A DNA stretch of 64,000 nt, taken from NCBI RefSeq assembly GCF_030010625.1, contig NZ_JASCXN010000018.1, positions 78,370 to 142,369 on the forward strand, in the 5' to 3' direction. This document shows positions 50,263 through 58,036 of this stretch, in pieces; position 1 is the stretch's first letter; every line of letters starts with the position of its first letter. The position numbers were made by a program, and so were the translations under genes. Source of the stretch: Streptomyces sp. CC208A. Its GTDB lineage: Bacteria; Actinomycetota; Actinomycetes; Streptomycetales; Streptomycetaceae. A model generated the notes under the pieces. It saw nothing but the letters and a program-made list of their open reading frames with translations. It did not search any database and was not told the origin of the DNA.

Positions 50263-50916
50263 TCATCGGCCGGTCGTCACGTACGCGGACCGTGCCGGTG
50301 CGCCCGAAGTGCCGGTGGGGGAAGGGAAGGCGGCACCGCGGAGGATGGCCTGCTCGGCGGGGGTGGCCCGGCTGATCCACGCGGGTGCGAGCGCCGCGTA
50401 GGTGGTGACGTCGTGCCACCGGCCCTGAGTGTGGAACAGTTCCCGCAGTGTGGCCTCGGGCTGCAGCCCGGCCGCGAGCATCACCTCGCGCATCCGGGTG
50501 TGATCGGCGCGGTGCCCGGCCCAGATGCGGTGCAGCCCCAAGTGCCCGAATCCATAGGCCATCAGGAGGCGCCCCGCTTCGTGCCCGTGACCCCGCACAG
50601 GTGCGTCGGGGAGCAGGACCAGGCTGGTGAGCATGGCGTTGCGCCCGTAGTCCTCGATGAGCAGGCCCATGGTGCCGACCATGACGTCCTGGCCAGGTGG
50701 ACAGACGGCCAGGGTGTGCTTGCGTCGCGGATGGGTGTAGGGCTGGGCGAGATGCTGCGCGAACGCGTCCTGGGCCTGACGGGCGTCCATCCGGTCGACA
50801 CCGAGGTAGCGAGTGAGCACACGGTGGGTGTGGATGCGCTCGAAGGGGGCCAGGTCGGTGGCCCGCAGTTCACGCAACCACAAGTGTTCACCGTGGAGTT
50901 CGGGAAGGTGGTTCAC
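50263..50916 (-). CDS. GNAT-family N-acetyltransferase, 217 aa
   Basis: It is a RimJ/RimL-like GNAT: LWLRELRATDLAPFERIHTH, VGTMGLLIEDYGRNAMLTSL, VLLPDAPVRGHGHEAGRLLM (acetyl-CoA loop), AYGFGHLGLHRIWAGHRADH, MREVMLAAGLQPEATLRELF. Its GTG overlaps the stop of the ThiF-like gene (GTGA), so the two are coupled. The substrate is unknown. With an E1-like adenylating enzyme next door, a shared small-molecule or peptide substrate is plausible but unproven. Confidence 0.88.
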   Translation of the reverse strand: MNHLPELHGEHLWLRELRATDLAPFERIHTHRVLTRYLGVDRMDARQAQDAFAQHLAQPYTHPRRKHTLAVCPPGQDVMVGTMGLLIEDYGRNAMLTSLVLLPDAPVRGHGHEAGRLLMAYGFGHLGLHRIWAGHRADHTRMREVMLAAGLQPEATLRELFHTQGRWHDVTTYAALAPAWISRATPAEQAILRGAAFPSPTGTSGAPARSAYVTTGR

Positions 50917-52091
50917 CGGGCTGCTCCCGCGGGGACAGGCTCGGCGTCGATGGCGTCGATGGCGCCGATGATCTCTTCGAGGTCCGTGTAGTAGCGGCCC
51001 GAGACCACGGGCGCGCCGAGCAGGATGCGGCGCGCGGTGTCGGTGACCAGGGCGCCGCCCAGCGTCACCCCGCTGGCCAGCTGTGGCCAGCTGGACAGGG
51101 AGTGCCCGATCCGGCCGAGCGCATCCTTCATGGCAGGACTGAGCCGGCTCTCGTCGCAGACGCGCAGCAGGTAGGCCAAGGCGTCCGCCGGTGTGAGACG
51201 CCGTACATCCTCGGCACTCAGGTCGCCGCCCCGGCCGTGGAACAGAGGACGGTCCGGCTCCAGGTCGAAGCGTTCGACGTCCAGCATCCCCCGGTCGTTG
51301 GTGTCCATCAGGACCGGGACACCGTGGCGTCGTGCATGCTCGCGAGCGGCGGTCTTCACCCAGGGGGTGTCACACTCCTCGATCACGAGGTCGAGCGGAC
51401 GGTCCGCAGCGCCGAAGAAGGCGTCGATGGTGTCCTCGGTGAGTCCCTCCTGCCACAGCTCGATGTCGAGGTAGGGGTCGATCTCGTACATCTGCCGTGC
51501 GCACAGCACTGTCTTGGGCAGCCCCAAGTCGTGCACGCCGGCCCGCAACCGGTTGAGGTTGCTGAGTCCGAGAGTGTCGAAGTCGGCCAGACGAAACGAT
51601 CCTCCGACGCCCTCCATGGCGCAGGTGAGCGCCGCACTGTTGCCCACCGACAGGCCGATCACCCCGATCCGCCGCGCGATCAGACGCCGCTGCTCGGCAG
51701 TGGTGATCTTGCCCCGGTTGCGGTCGGTGCGCACCCGCCGGAACTCCTCGCAGGGCAGCACATGCACGAGGCGCCCGGACCACGGGTACCACGCCCACGT
51801 TCCGTAACGGCTGAGCTCGGCGCCACCGGTCAGCTCTGCCACGGCTTCCGCCAGCCGACGTCCCGTGAGGACGGCATGAGGGCGCGAGCAGCGCGCCAGT
51901 TCGGCGAGCTGCTCGTCGATGCGGTCATGCCGCTCGCGCACGCGGCCGGAGTCGAGCAGAGCGTCGAGGACGGCCCGGTCGTCCTCCTCGGCGGGGCGTA
52001 GCAGGGTGGGACGGACGGAGACCTCCCGTCCCGGTGGCATCGGCATGAGGTACTGCGGGTCACCCGGACTTTCGGGAAACGAATTGATCAC
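50913..52091 (-). CDS. E1-like ThiF-family adenylating protein, 392 aa
   Basis: After ~140 residues of unknown N-terminal domain comes a ThiF/MoeB Rossmann domain: IGVIGLSVGNSAALTCAMEG (ATP loop), FRLADFDTLGLSNLNRLRAG (conserved DxD..SNLNR), LPKTVLCARQMYEIDPYLDI and LVIEECDTPWVKTAAREHAR. It lacks the CxxC zinc pairs of MoeB/ThiF and the nitroreductase half of Rv1355c-type proteins. No ubiquitin-like partner is visible. GTG 52091 is the best start available, without a good ribosome site. Such proteins adenylate a carboxylate, often of a peptide or sulfur carrier. The N-terminal region could recognise a partner. It sits in a mobile island with a STAND ATPase upstream. Confidence 0.85.
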   Translation of the reverse strand: MINSFPESPGDPQYLMPMPPGREVSVRPTLLRPAEEDDRAVLDALLDSGRVRERHDRIDEQLAELARCSRPHAVLTGRRLAEAVAELTGGAELSRYGTWAWYPWSGRLVHVLPCEEFRRVRTDRNRGKITTAEQRRLIARRIGVIGLSVGNSAALTCAMEGVGGSFRLADFDTLGLSNLNRLRAGVHDLGLPKTVLCARQMYEIDPYLDIELWQEGLTEDTIDAFFGAADRPLDLVIEECDTPWVKTAAREHARRHGVPVLMDTNDRGMLDVERFDLEPDRPLFHGRGGDLSAEDVRRLTPADALAYLLRVCDESRLSPAMKDALGRIGHSLSSWPQLASGVTLGGALVTDTARRILLGAPVVSGRYYTDLEEIIGAIDAIDAEPVPAGAAR

Positions 52092-52338
52092 GAGGCCGGA
52101 AGCTACCAGTGTGTGATCTTTGAATCCCTCTGCGCGAGGGGGCGTACGCGGTCGAATTCGTGCGCGGTACTTCACCACCTCACGCCCCCTTGCGCCGACG
52201 CGCTCCCGAAGGCGACTTCGGCCAGGCGGCACAACGCTTTTCGCCACTTCGGACCAGCGCGGAGAAAGTCGCACCGGGCGCGGCGAACGGGTGATCGCCC
52301 GGGAAAGTCATCTCTTGTGATCGCGCCGCGCCGACGCC
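52092..52338. other. 247-base gap between STAND and ThiF genes
   Basis: It contains a short hairpin (CCCTC-TGCGC-GAGGG near 52126) and presumably the promoter of the ThiF-GNAT pair. No gene is seen. Confidence 0.4.
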
Positions 52339-54357
52339 CTACAGGGGTGGCTCACCGCCGGCCGCCCAGGCGAGCATCTCGCCGGGGTCCGCATGGGCGG
52401 CCTCGCTGCGGTACGACTCGTAGGCAACCGCACCCACCAGCCTGCGCGCAGTGTCCTCGCCCGCCTCGCGCAGCGGGGCCACGTCCGGAGCACCACGCTG
52501 CGGATGCCCCACCGCGTCCCACAGCCGCTGGCCCGCGCCGGACGCGAGCGCCGCGGAATAGCCGTCTCCGTTGGCGGAGAAGGCCGCGGCCAGCATGTCG
52601 AGGCCCAGCGCGATGCCGAAGGTGTCGCCGATCTGCTGCTTCGCGTGCAGCATCGAACGGGCGTACTCCAGGGCCAGTTCACTGTCCCCCTCACGCAGTG
52701 CGACCACACACATCTGGTAATCGGCATACGAGCGGATCCAGTGCTCGCCCATGGCGACACACTCCGCGCGCAGGACCGTGGCCGACTCCAGACTCTCCTC
52801 CAACTCCCCGAGCCCGGTGAGGGCGAACAGACGCAGCATCCGGCACATCATCACGGCCTGGGGGGCGGCGTCCGTGCCGTGTGCGTCCGCGTTCCGCAGG
52901 GCCTGCTCCAGAAGCTCCAGGCTCGGCCGGGGATTGCCCCGCAGAAGGTCGCTCATGGCCTGCAGATAGGCGGCTCGCAGCAGCGCCGTCGGATCCCCGG
53001 TGACACGGGCGTGCTCCAGGCACTGGCGCGCCAGGTGCGTCCCCGCGGGATGATTTCCCTGCAGGAGATAGGTCAAGCCGAGGGCCCACAAAGCCCTTTG
53101 CCGCACGGGCCCTTGGCTGTCGCAGGCCTTCAGCGTGCGTGAGAGATAGAGCTGCGCGGTGTGCGCATGTCCGCAGCAGGTCCAGTAGAAGCCCGTCAAG
53201 GTGGCCAGCTCGAGCGCCGCGTCGACGTCGTGGACGATCAAGTGGTCCAGGGCCGCACACAGATCGGGGTGCGCCTCCTTGATGGTGCGATACCAGCCGG
53301 TCTGCTCGGCACTCGTCCACGTGGCGTCCGCGTGCCGCGCCTCGGTCAGGAAGTACGAGGCGTGCCGGCTCGCCATCGCGTCCAGCTCGCCGAGCTCGGC
53401 GAGCCACAGACGCCCGTATTCACGCACCGTGTCGAGCAACAGGTAGCGCCCGCGTCTGCGGGTCACGACGGACTTGTCCACCAGCCTGTCCAGAGCGTGG
53501 CCCACGTCGAGGGCGGAGAGCGGCCCACCGGCGCACAAGGCCACTGCCAGGGTCTCGTCGAAGTGCCCTTGGACAATGGACAGCCGCGCCCACAGCAGAC
53601 GCTCCGCAGGCGTGCACAGTTCATGGCTCCACCCCAGGGCGGTCCGCAGCACGTCGTGCCGGCGGGGCGCCACTGGACGCACCTCATCCTCCCCCCGGCT
53701 CAACTCGTGCCGCGGGCGCCGCAGAAGGTCCTCGATGCCGCAGTGCCGCAGTGCCCCCGCGGCGAGCTCCAGCGCCAACGGAAGCCCGTCGAGGTAGGAA
53801 CACAGCTCGGTGACCTGGTCCAGGTCCCCGGGCTCGGGCACGTGTCCCAACTCCGTGGCACGCCGCAGAAACAACTCGGGGGCGTCCGTGGCACACGGCA
53901 GCGGTTCGACGACAACGACGTACTCCCCGTCCAGGTGGAACATCTCGCGGCTGGTGGCCACGATCCTCAGATGCGGACACTTCTCGAGCAGCCTCTGCAC
54001 CAGGCTCCGGCACGCGGTCAGCACATGCTCACAGGAATCGAGCACGAGCAGCAGTTCGCGATCGCCGATCCAGTCGCAGATCACATCCACCGGCATCCTC
54101 GGCGTGTGATCGGACAGACCGCACGCATCAGCCACGAGCGCCGCGAGCAGGCCGTCATCGCGCAGCTGCCACAGATCCGCCCAGCAGGAATCCTCCGCGG
54201 CGGCCACCAGGCCGAGGTCCACCACCTGCCGTGCAAGCCGCGACTTGCCGACGCCCGCCACACCGGTCACGGTCACCAGCCGGCAGACCTTCAACAAGCT
54301 CTGGAGCTCGGCCAGTTCCCGCTCGCGCCCTACGAACACGGCCCCCATCCCTCCCAT
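52339..54357 (-). CDS. STAND (AfsR-like NB-ARC) ATPase with TPR tail and no DNA-binding domain, 672 aa
   Basis: The protein begins almost at the NTPase domain: FVGRERELAELQSLLKVCRL, VTVTGVAGVGKSRLARQVVD (Walker A), LLLVLDSCEHVLTACRSLVQ (Walker B), LRIVATSREMFHLDGEYVVV (sensor), LPLALELAAGAL. About 370 residues of TPR-like helices follow. AfsR/SARP and LAL proteins share this core but carry a DNA-binding domain at one end; here both ends lack one. It may act through a partner or as a signalling or defence-type STAND protein. ATG 54357 is chosen; nearby ATG and GTG codons are possible. Confidence 0.85.
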   Translation of the reverse strand: MGGMGAVFVGRERELAELQSLLKVCRLVTVTGVAGVGKSRLARQVVDLGLVAAAEDSCWADLWQLRDDGLLAALVADACGLSDHTPRMPVDVICDWIGDRELLLVLDSCEHVLTACRSLVQRLLEKCPHLRIVATSREMFHLDGEYVVVVEPLPCATDAPELFLRRATELGHVPEPGDLDQVTELCSYLDGLPLALELAAGALRHCGIEDLLRRPRHELSRGEDEVRPVAPRRHDVLRTALGWSHELCTPAERLLWARLSIVQGHFDETLAVALCAGGPLSALDVGHALDRLVDKSVVTRRRGRYLLLDTVREYGRLWLAELGELDAMASRHASYFLTEARHADATWTSAEQTGWYRTIKEAHPDLCAALDHLIVHDVDAALELATLTGFYWTCCGHAHTAQLYLSRTLKACDSQGPVRQRALWALGLTYLLQGNHPAGTHLARQCLEHARVTGDPTALLRAAYLQAMSDLLRGNPRPSLELLEQALRNADAHGTDAAPQAVMMCRMLRLFALTGLGELEESLESATVLRAECVAMGEHWIRSYADYQMCVVALREGDSELALEYARSMLHAKQQIGDTFGIALGLDMLAAAFSANGDGYSAALASGAGQRLWDAVGHPQRGAPDVAPLREAGEDTARRLVGAVAYESYRSEAAHADPGEMLAWAAGGEPPL

Positions 54358-54419
54358 ACCCGTGGACAGGCTTCCGGCCCGGCGCGACGGCCTCCTTCAT
54401 GCCGACGGACTGCGCAGAG

Positions 54420-54438
54420 GGACACGTATCGCGTGTCC
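54420..54438. promoter_or_regulatory. Inverted repeat upstream of the STAND gene
   Basis: GGACACG-TATCG-CGTGTCC, with seven-base perfect arms, lies 62 bases before the STAND start in an otherwise non-coding stretch (54358-54807). It is a candidate operator or promoter element. Nothing else is recognisable in that stretch. Confidence 0.4.
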
Positions 54439-54807
54439 TGCGGCAAGACCCCGGAGCCGGGGCCGCGCCGAGAACGAAAGCGTGCACGCATCCTGGCAGC
54501 CCGGGCCTGATCACGGAACACGAATGACGACGGTCGAACCGGCACCACCACCGAGACCGTCACAGGGACCCAGCGGTCACCGCCTGCCGTACCGTCCCGG
54601 CCCGGCTGCGTGGAGCGCTTTCACGCCGATGACCGCCGTGACGGCGACCTGGCGGCGCCGAGGGAACGCGTCTCGGCGGGCAGGTCGGCGTGGCCGCGCC
54701 GCAGCTGGTCGAGCCCGCTGAGGGCGGCGGTGCCCCAGGTGCCGAGGCCGGCGAGCAGGAGAGCGGAGCCGGTGCGGTGTGCGCGCCCAGAGAGGTCGAG
54801 ACGACGA

Positions 54808-54886
54808 CGAAGCCCCAGGTCGCTGACCTGGGGCTTCGCATGAAGAGCGGATGACGGGAATCGAACCCGCGCCATAAGCTTGGGAA
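54808..54886 (-). other. att site 4: tRNA terminator copy plus tRNA-Gly 3' remnant
   Basis: The hairpin at 54808-54838 (CGAAGCCCCAGGTC, loop GCT) is identical to the terminator of the real tRNA at 56934. It is followed by 44 bases of tRNA 3' sequence (to 54886) with one difference. This is the best-preserved copy, so the innermost island is probably the latest insertion. Confidence 0.9.
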
Positions 54887-55018
54887 TCGCCCGGCACTTG
54901 GCCAGGTAAATGGGCTATGACCTGCAGAAACGTCCGACAGGCGGGATGTGGCGGTCGGCCTGGGCGGCCCCGTGCTGGCCGCTGTTGACTGCCTCTGCTG
55001 GCACGTTATGGCACGGCA
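54887..55018. repeat. Island-end module, copy 5
   Basis: It opens TCGCCCGGCACTTGGCC, contains TATGACCTGCAGAAAC, and ends GGCCGCTGTTGACTGCC ... GGCACGTTATGGCACG. It is more diverged in its right part than copies 2-4. Confidence 0.75.
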
Positions 55019-55019
55019 G

Positions 55020-55143
55020 GGCGCGTGCTCGGAGAAGGCTGCGGTGATCTACCAGCACTCCGACGACGAACGTCAGTGGGATCGGGTCGGCGATACGGCC
55101 GAGTCCCCGGTTGACCTCCGAGCGGCGTCTTGGTTCATCCCAT
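55020..55143 (+). pseudogene. C-terminal remnant of a tyrosine-type integrase
   Basis: The frame reads CSEKAAVIYQHSDDERQWDR, VGDTAESP and then drifts to a stop. The segment AAVIYQHSDDERQ matches the end of actinobacterial tyrosine integrases (RAALIYQHxxxDRDR type), in which the Tyr is the strand-attacking nucleophile. Nothing of the catalytic Arg/His part is present. It lies directly beside an island-end module, where an integrase gene is expected. Confidence 0.55.
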
Positions 55144-55262
55144 AGGCGTAAGTTTCCCTCGATTCCTGGTCGAGTCAGGACTAACGGCTCGAAACTTAAC
55201 CGAGATGCGGCCGGTCACAGGACCGAGCCGGGGATGTCCTACAGGCATGCGAGGGAATCTTC

Positions 55263-55853
55263 ATGCTCACCGGCAAGCTTCGTCTCACCGCCATCGCCAC
55301 ACTTGCCTCTCTGGTGATCGGGGGCGCTTCGGTCGCGACGACAGCCGCATCCGCCCGGGACGGTGACGTGTCGGCAGACACTGCGGTGCCGGGTGTAGCG
55401 CCATCTGGATCCGACGCGTCCGCGGTCTACCTGGACGGTGCCGGTCAGGTGATGGACATGGATGCGGTCGACGAATCAGATGCGCCCCGGCATGCTGCGG
55501 CGCTCGGATGTACGCCGTACAGCGGGAGGGACAATCCCCACCGGTCGAGAACCGGAGTGGTGGCCTCTGGCCATGGGTGGTGGGACAAGGGGAACTGCAG
55601 CAACGACCGCGCCAAGGTGTTCAACTGCCTGTACGAGTGGTACACGGACAACACCTGGCGGCAGCAGGCGTGTTCGGATACCAAGACGCTCAAGCCCGGT
55701 GGCGGGAGCGTTCAACGCACCGTGGCCCGTCGTGACTGCCGCGACACCCGACGCACGTCGCGGCGCAACCACGTGGACGTCGATGTGATCGGCGAGATCG
55801 ACACCGGAGAGAAGCCGATGAACCAGGCTGAAGTGGACTGCCGCGTGTACTGA
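55263..55853 (+). CDS. Secreted Cys-containing protein of unknown function, 196 aa
   Basis: A signal peptide (KLRLTAIATLASLVIGGASV, cleavage near ASARD) leads to an acidic stretch and then a compact domain with six Cys (ALGCTPYSGRDNPH, GWWDKGNCSNDRAKVFNCLY, EWYTDNTWRQQACSDTKTLK, RDCRDTRR, VDCRVY). This suggests disulfides outside the cell. I do not recognise the family. Codon use is less GC-biased than in flanking core genes, in keeping with a foreign origin. It lies in the innermost island, next to tRNA-Gly. Confidence 0.78.
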   Translation: MLTGKLRLTAIATLASLVIGGASVATTAASARDGDVSADTAVPGVAPSGSDASAVYLDGAGQVMDMDAVDESDAPRHAAALGCTPYSGRDNPHRSRTGVVASGHGWWDKGNCSNDRAKVFNCLYEWYTDNTWRQQACSDTKTLKPGGGSVQRTVARRDCRDTRRTSRRNHVDVDVIGEIDTGEKPMNQAEVDCRVY

Positions 55854-55912
55854 GAGGCGCTGTCGGCCAACTCCACGGGCAGGCCGTTGAGCCGATCTGC
55901 AGGGAGATCGAC

Positions 55913-56767
55913 ATGTCGGAGCAGGATGCCACCGCGCAGCCGGGCATTGCGCCCACCGCTCGTCCCACCGTGGGAACCATGTTCGCCGCGCTCTATGGAG
56001 AGCTGGTCCCCCACGCATGGCGCGACCCTGCCTCGGAGCACGACGCGTACCAGTTGTTCCATCAGCGATCGCTCGCCATGGGCTGGCTCGACGACAGGTC
56101 GGGCACTGGGGAAGGGAGCGCCTCCGGTGGTCGCACGCACGTCGCACCCGGGCTGTGGGCCATGAACGACGCGGGTTGGGGCCACCCCCTTGCCGCTCCG
56201 GGACCGCACCTGATCTCGTGGTTCCAGGTCGAGGCGAGCGCGTTGGCCGATGACGGGCCGCTTCCTGTGCAGCCGTTCCTGCGCTGCGCGCAGGACACGA
56301 CAGAGCGGATCGGCGCCGTGCGTCTCGCCGCGGTCCAGGTCCTTCTGCCGGTGCAGGGCATCGACGCCTCGGCTCGCCCGCCGCACGCGCTGCTGCCCTC
56401 TATGCGGACGCCGGCCTGGTTCGGCGAGTGCGACCCGCGGGCGCGCGTACCGGTGAAGGTCCGCGTCGACGGCGGCCTCGACCCGGCGATCCCGGGTGTG
56501 GCACCGCAGTTCGCCCGCCGCGTCGTCCCTCCCGACCAGAACGTGTTCGCGGGTGGGCTCGACGAGGCTGTTCCCCCGGAACGCTTTCCGCTGCCGCCGT
56601 TCGACGACCGCTTCTGGAACGGGCCGCCCCTGCACGGCATGACGCTTTCCGGCGAGTTGGCGGAGTGGTCCTGTGACGCGGTCGGCTGGCTCGCCGCGAC
56701 CGTGGCGGACTCCGCCGCGCACATCGGCATCCGCGCCCCGGTGCTGTTCACTGTCGTACGGGCCTGA
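55913..56767 (+). CDS. Hypothetical protein, 284 aa
   Basis: GGGAG precedes the ATG. The sequence is soluble without signal peptide or membrane span: TVGTMFAALYGELVPHAWRD, APGPHLISWFQVEASALADD, RIGAVRLAAVQVLLPVQGID, RVPVKVRVDGGLDPAIPGVA, ELAEWSCDAVGWLAATVADS. I do not recognise it. It follows the secreted protein by 59 bases and probably shares its transcript; both are cargo of the innermost island. Confidence 0.72.
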   Translation: MSEQDATAQPGIAPTARPTVGTMFAALYGELVPHAWRDPASEHDAYQLFHQRSLAMGWLDDRSGTGEGSASGGRTHVAPGLWAMNDAGWGHPLAAPGPHLISWFQVEASALADDGPLPVQPFLRCAQDTTERIGAVRLAAVQVLLPVQGIDASARPPHALLPSMRTPAWFGECDPRARVPVKVRVDGGLDPAIPGVAPQFARRVVPPDQNVFAGGLDEAVPPERFPLPPFDDRFWNGPPLHGMTLSGELAEWSCDAVGWLAATVADSAAHIGIRAPVLFTVVRA

Positions 56768-56933
56768 CCGTGCGGCGGGTCGCGCCGCCTGGGCGGCCCG
56801 GATCATAGGCCGGACGTCCCGCCGCCAGGTCGGGCGCCGACCGAGGTGGTGCGGCGCGTGCCCTCTGGACTAGGCATTTTCGCGGGATGGGGCACGCAGA
56901 GGACACGGCAGTCCCAACAGGTCTAGACAACGG

Positions 56934-56964
56934 CGAAGCCCCAGGTCGCTGACCTGGGGCTTCG
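56934..56964. terminator. Terminator of tRNA-Gly(CCC)
   Basis: A 14-bp perfect stem CGAAGCCCCAGGTC / GACCTGGGGCTTCG with loop GCT lies just past the tRNA 3' end. The same hairpin recurs at 54808 and, changed, at the other att sites. Confidence 0.88.
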
Positions 56965-56970
56965 TAGAAG

Positions 56971-57041
56971 AGCGGATGACGGGAATCGAACCCGCGCTAT
57001 AAGCTTGGGAAGCTCATGTTCTACCATTAAACTACATCCGC
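56971..57041 (-). tRNA. tRNA-Gly, anticodon CCC
   Basis: Reading leftward, all stems pair. The acceptor is GCGGATG / CATCCGC, the D-arm GTTT-AATGGTA-GAAC, the anticodon arm TGAGC-TTCCCAA-GCTTA (anticodon CCC), the T-arm GCGGG-TTCGATT-CCCGT, and the discriminator T. Length is 71 bases without CCA. It is the integration site of the island array: four copies of its 3' part lie downstream at 54843, 49805, 47272 and 38625. Confidence 0.96.
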
Positions 57042-57206
57042 GCAGCGGCCGGATGAACCAGCCGCATCGTTGCACACTGTACCCCATGTGCCACGGGTGG
57101 CGTAGCCCGTCTCTCCCCGGCGGGTCGGAGTGCCGCGTGGAGGGGTGTCCCGTTGATCCCCTAATGTGGCTGTCTCGTCCACCACGTGTGTAGGGGAAGG
57201 GACTTG

Positions 57207-57380
57207 ATGGGTTCCGTGGAGCGCACCGTCGTCCGCTGTGCCGAAGGGCACGTGTTCAGTACCGCCTCGTTTCCGCTTCAGCAGCTCGGTGCCGGGCGGA
57301 TCGGGCCCGGGCGGCTCGTCCGGTGTCCGCGGTGTGCGCGGTTGAGGCATGCGGTGCCGGTGGAGGTCCAGCAGCGGTGA
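57207..57380 (+). CDS. Small zinc-ribbon protein, 57 aa
   Basis: Cys/His ligands are present as VVRCAEGHVFSTASFPLQQL and GRLVRCPRCARLRHAVPV, forming a C..H...CxxC ribbon. GGGGAAGGG precedes the ATG. Function unknown. It stands between tRNA-Gly and dcd and looks like core chromosome. Confidence 0.75.
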   Translation: MGSVERTVVRCAEGHVFSTASFPLQQLGAGRIGPGRLVRCPRCARLRHAVPVEVQQR

Positions 57381-57446
57381 GCTGAGCAGGTCGGGCGCGG
57401 GCGGTCCCGATTGGGGAGGTCCGCGCCCTCTGCGTATCGTGGGGGC

Positions 57447-58022
57447 GTGCTTCTCTCAGACAAGGACATCCGGGCCGAGATCGATGCCGGGCGGGTGCGC
57501 ATCGACCCGTACGACGAATCCATGGTGCAGCCGTCGAGCATCGACGTGCGGCTCGACCGCTTCTTCCGGGTGTTCGAGAACCACCGCTACCCGCACATCG
57601 ACCCCGCCGTCGAGCAGCTCGACCTGACGCGTCAGGTGGAGCCGGAGGGCGACGAGGCGTTCATCCTGCACCCGGGCGAGTTCGTGCTCGCCTCGACCTA
57701 CGAGGTCATCACCCTCCCGGACGACATCGCCTCCCGGCTGGAGGGGAAGAGCTCTCTCGGGCGGCTCGGTCTCGTGACCCATTCGACCGCCGGGTTCATC
57801 GACCCCGGCTTCTCGGGGCACGTGACCCTGGAGCTGTCGAACCTCGCGACCCTCCCCATCAAGCTCTGGCCGGGGATGAAGATCGGGCAGCTGTGCATGT
57901 TCCGGCTGAGCTCGCCCGCCGAGTTCCCGTACGGCAGCGAGCGGTACGGCTCCCGGTACCAGGGGCAGCGCGGGCCGACGGCCTCCCGCTCGTACATGAA
58001 CTTCCATCGGACCCAGGTGTGA
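57447..58022 (+). CDS. dcd: dCTP deaminase, 191 aa
   Basis: A full-length family member: LSDKDIRAEIDAGRVRIDPY, MVQPSSIDVRLDRFFRVFEN, LEGKSSLGRLGLVTHSTAGF, IDPGFSGHVTLELSNLATLP with the catalytic Glu, and SRYQGQRGPTASR at the end. It converts dCTP to dUTP (in some actinobacterial enzymes on to dUMP). GTG start. It is followed 14 bases later by a phosphoribosyltransferase gene, probably in one operon. Confidence 0.95.
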   Translation: MLLSDKDIRAEIDAGRVRIDPYDESMVQPSSIDVRLDRFFRVFENHRYPHIDPAVEQLDLTRQVEPEGDEAFILHPGEFVLASTYEVITLPDDIASRLEGKSSLGRLGLVTHSTAGFIDPGFSGHVTLELSNLATLPIKLWPGMKIGQLCMFRLSSPAEFPYGSERYGSRYQGQRGPTASRSYMNFHRTQV

Positions 58023-58036
58023 GGCGGTAGCCGGAC

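Noticed and set aside
54600..54760. A leftward frame (LLLAGLGTWGTAALSGLDQL) as a membrane-protein gene
   Set aside because: Too short, no start or ribosome site, and it runs into the att terminator; at most a trace of a deleted gene.
38625..54886. The tRNA-like sequences as four additional tRNA genes
   Set aside because: Each has only the acceptor-3'/T-arm and part of the anticodon arm; the D-arm and 5' acceptor strand are absent, so none can fold as a tRNA.
38667..55018. Island-end modules as coding sequence (leftward frames reading CHNVPAGAVNSG)
   Set aside because: The frame is shared because the DNA is shared; there is no start, no ribosome site and no common length, and the frames end differently.
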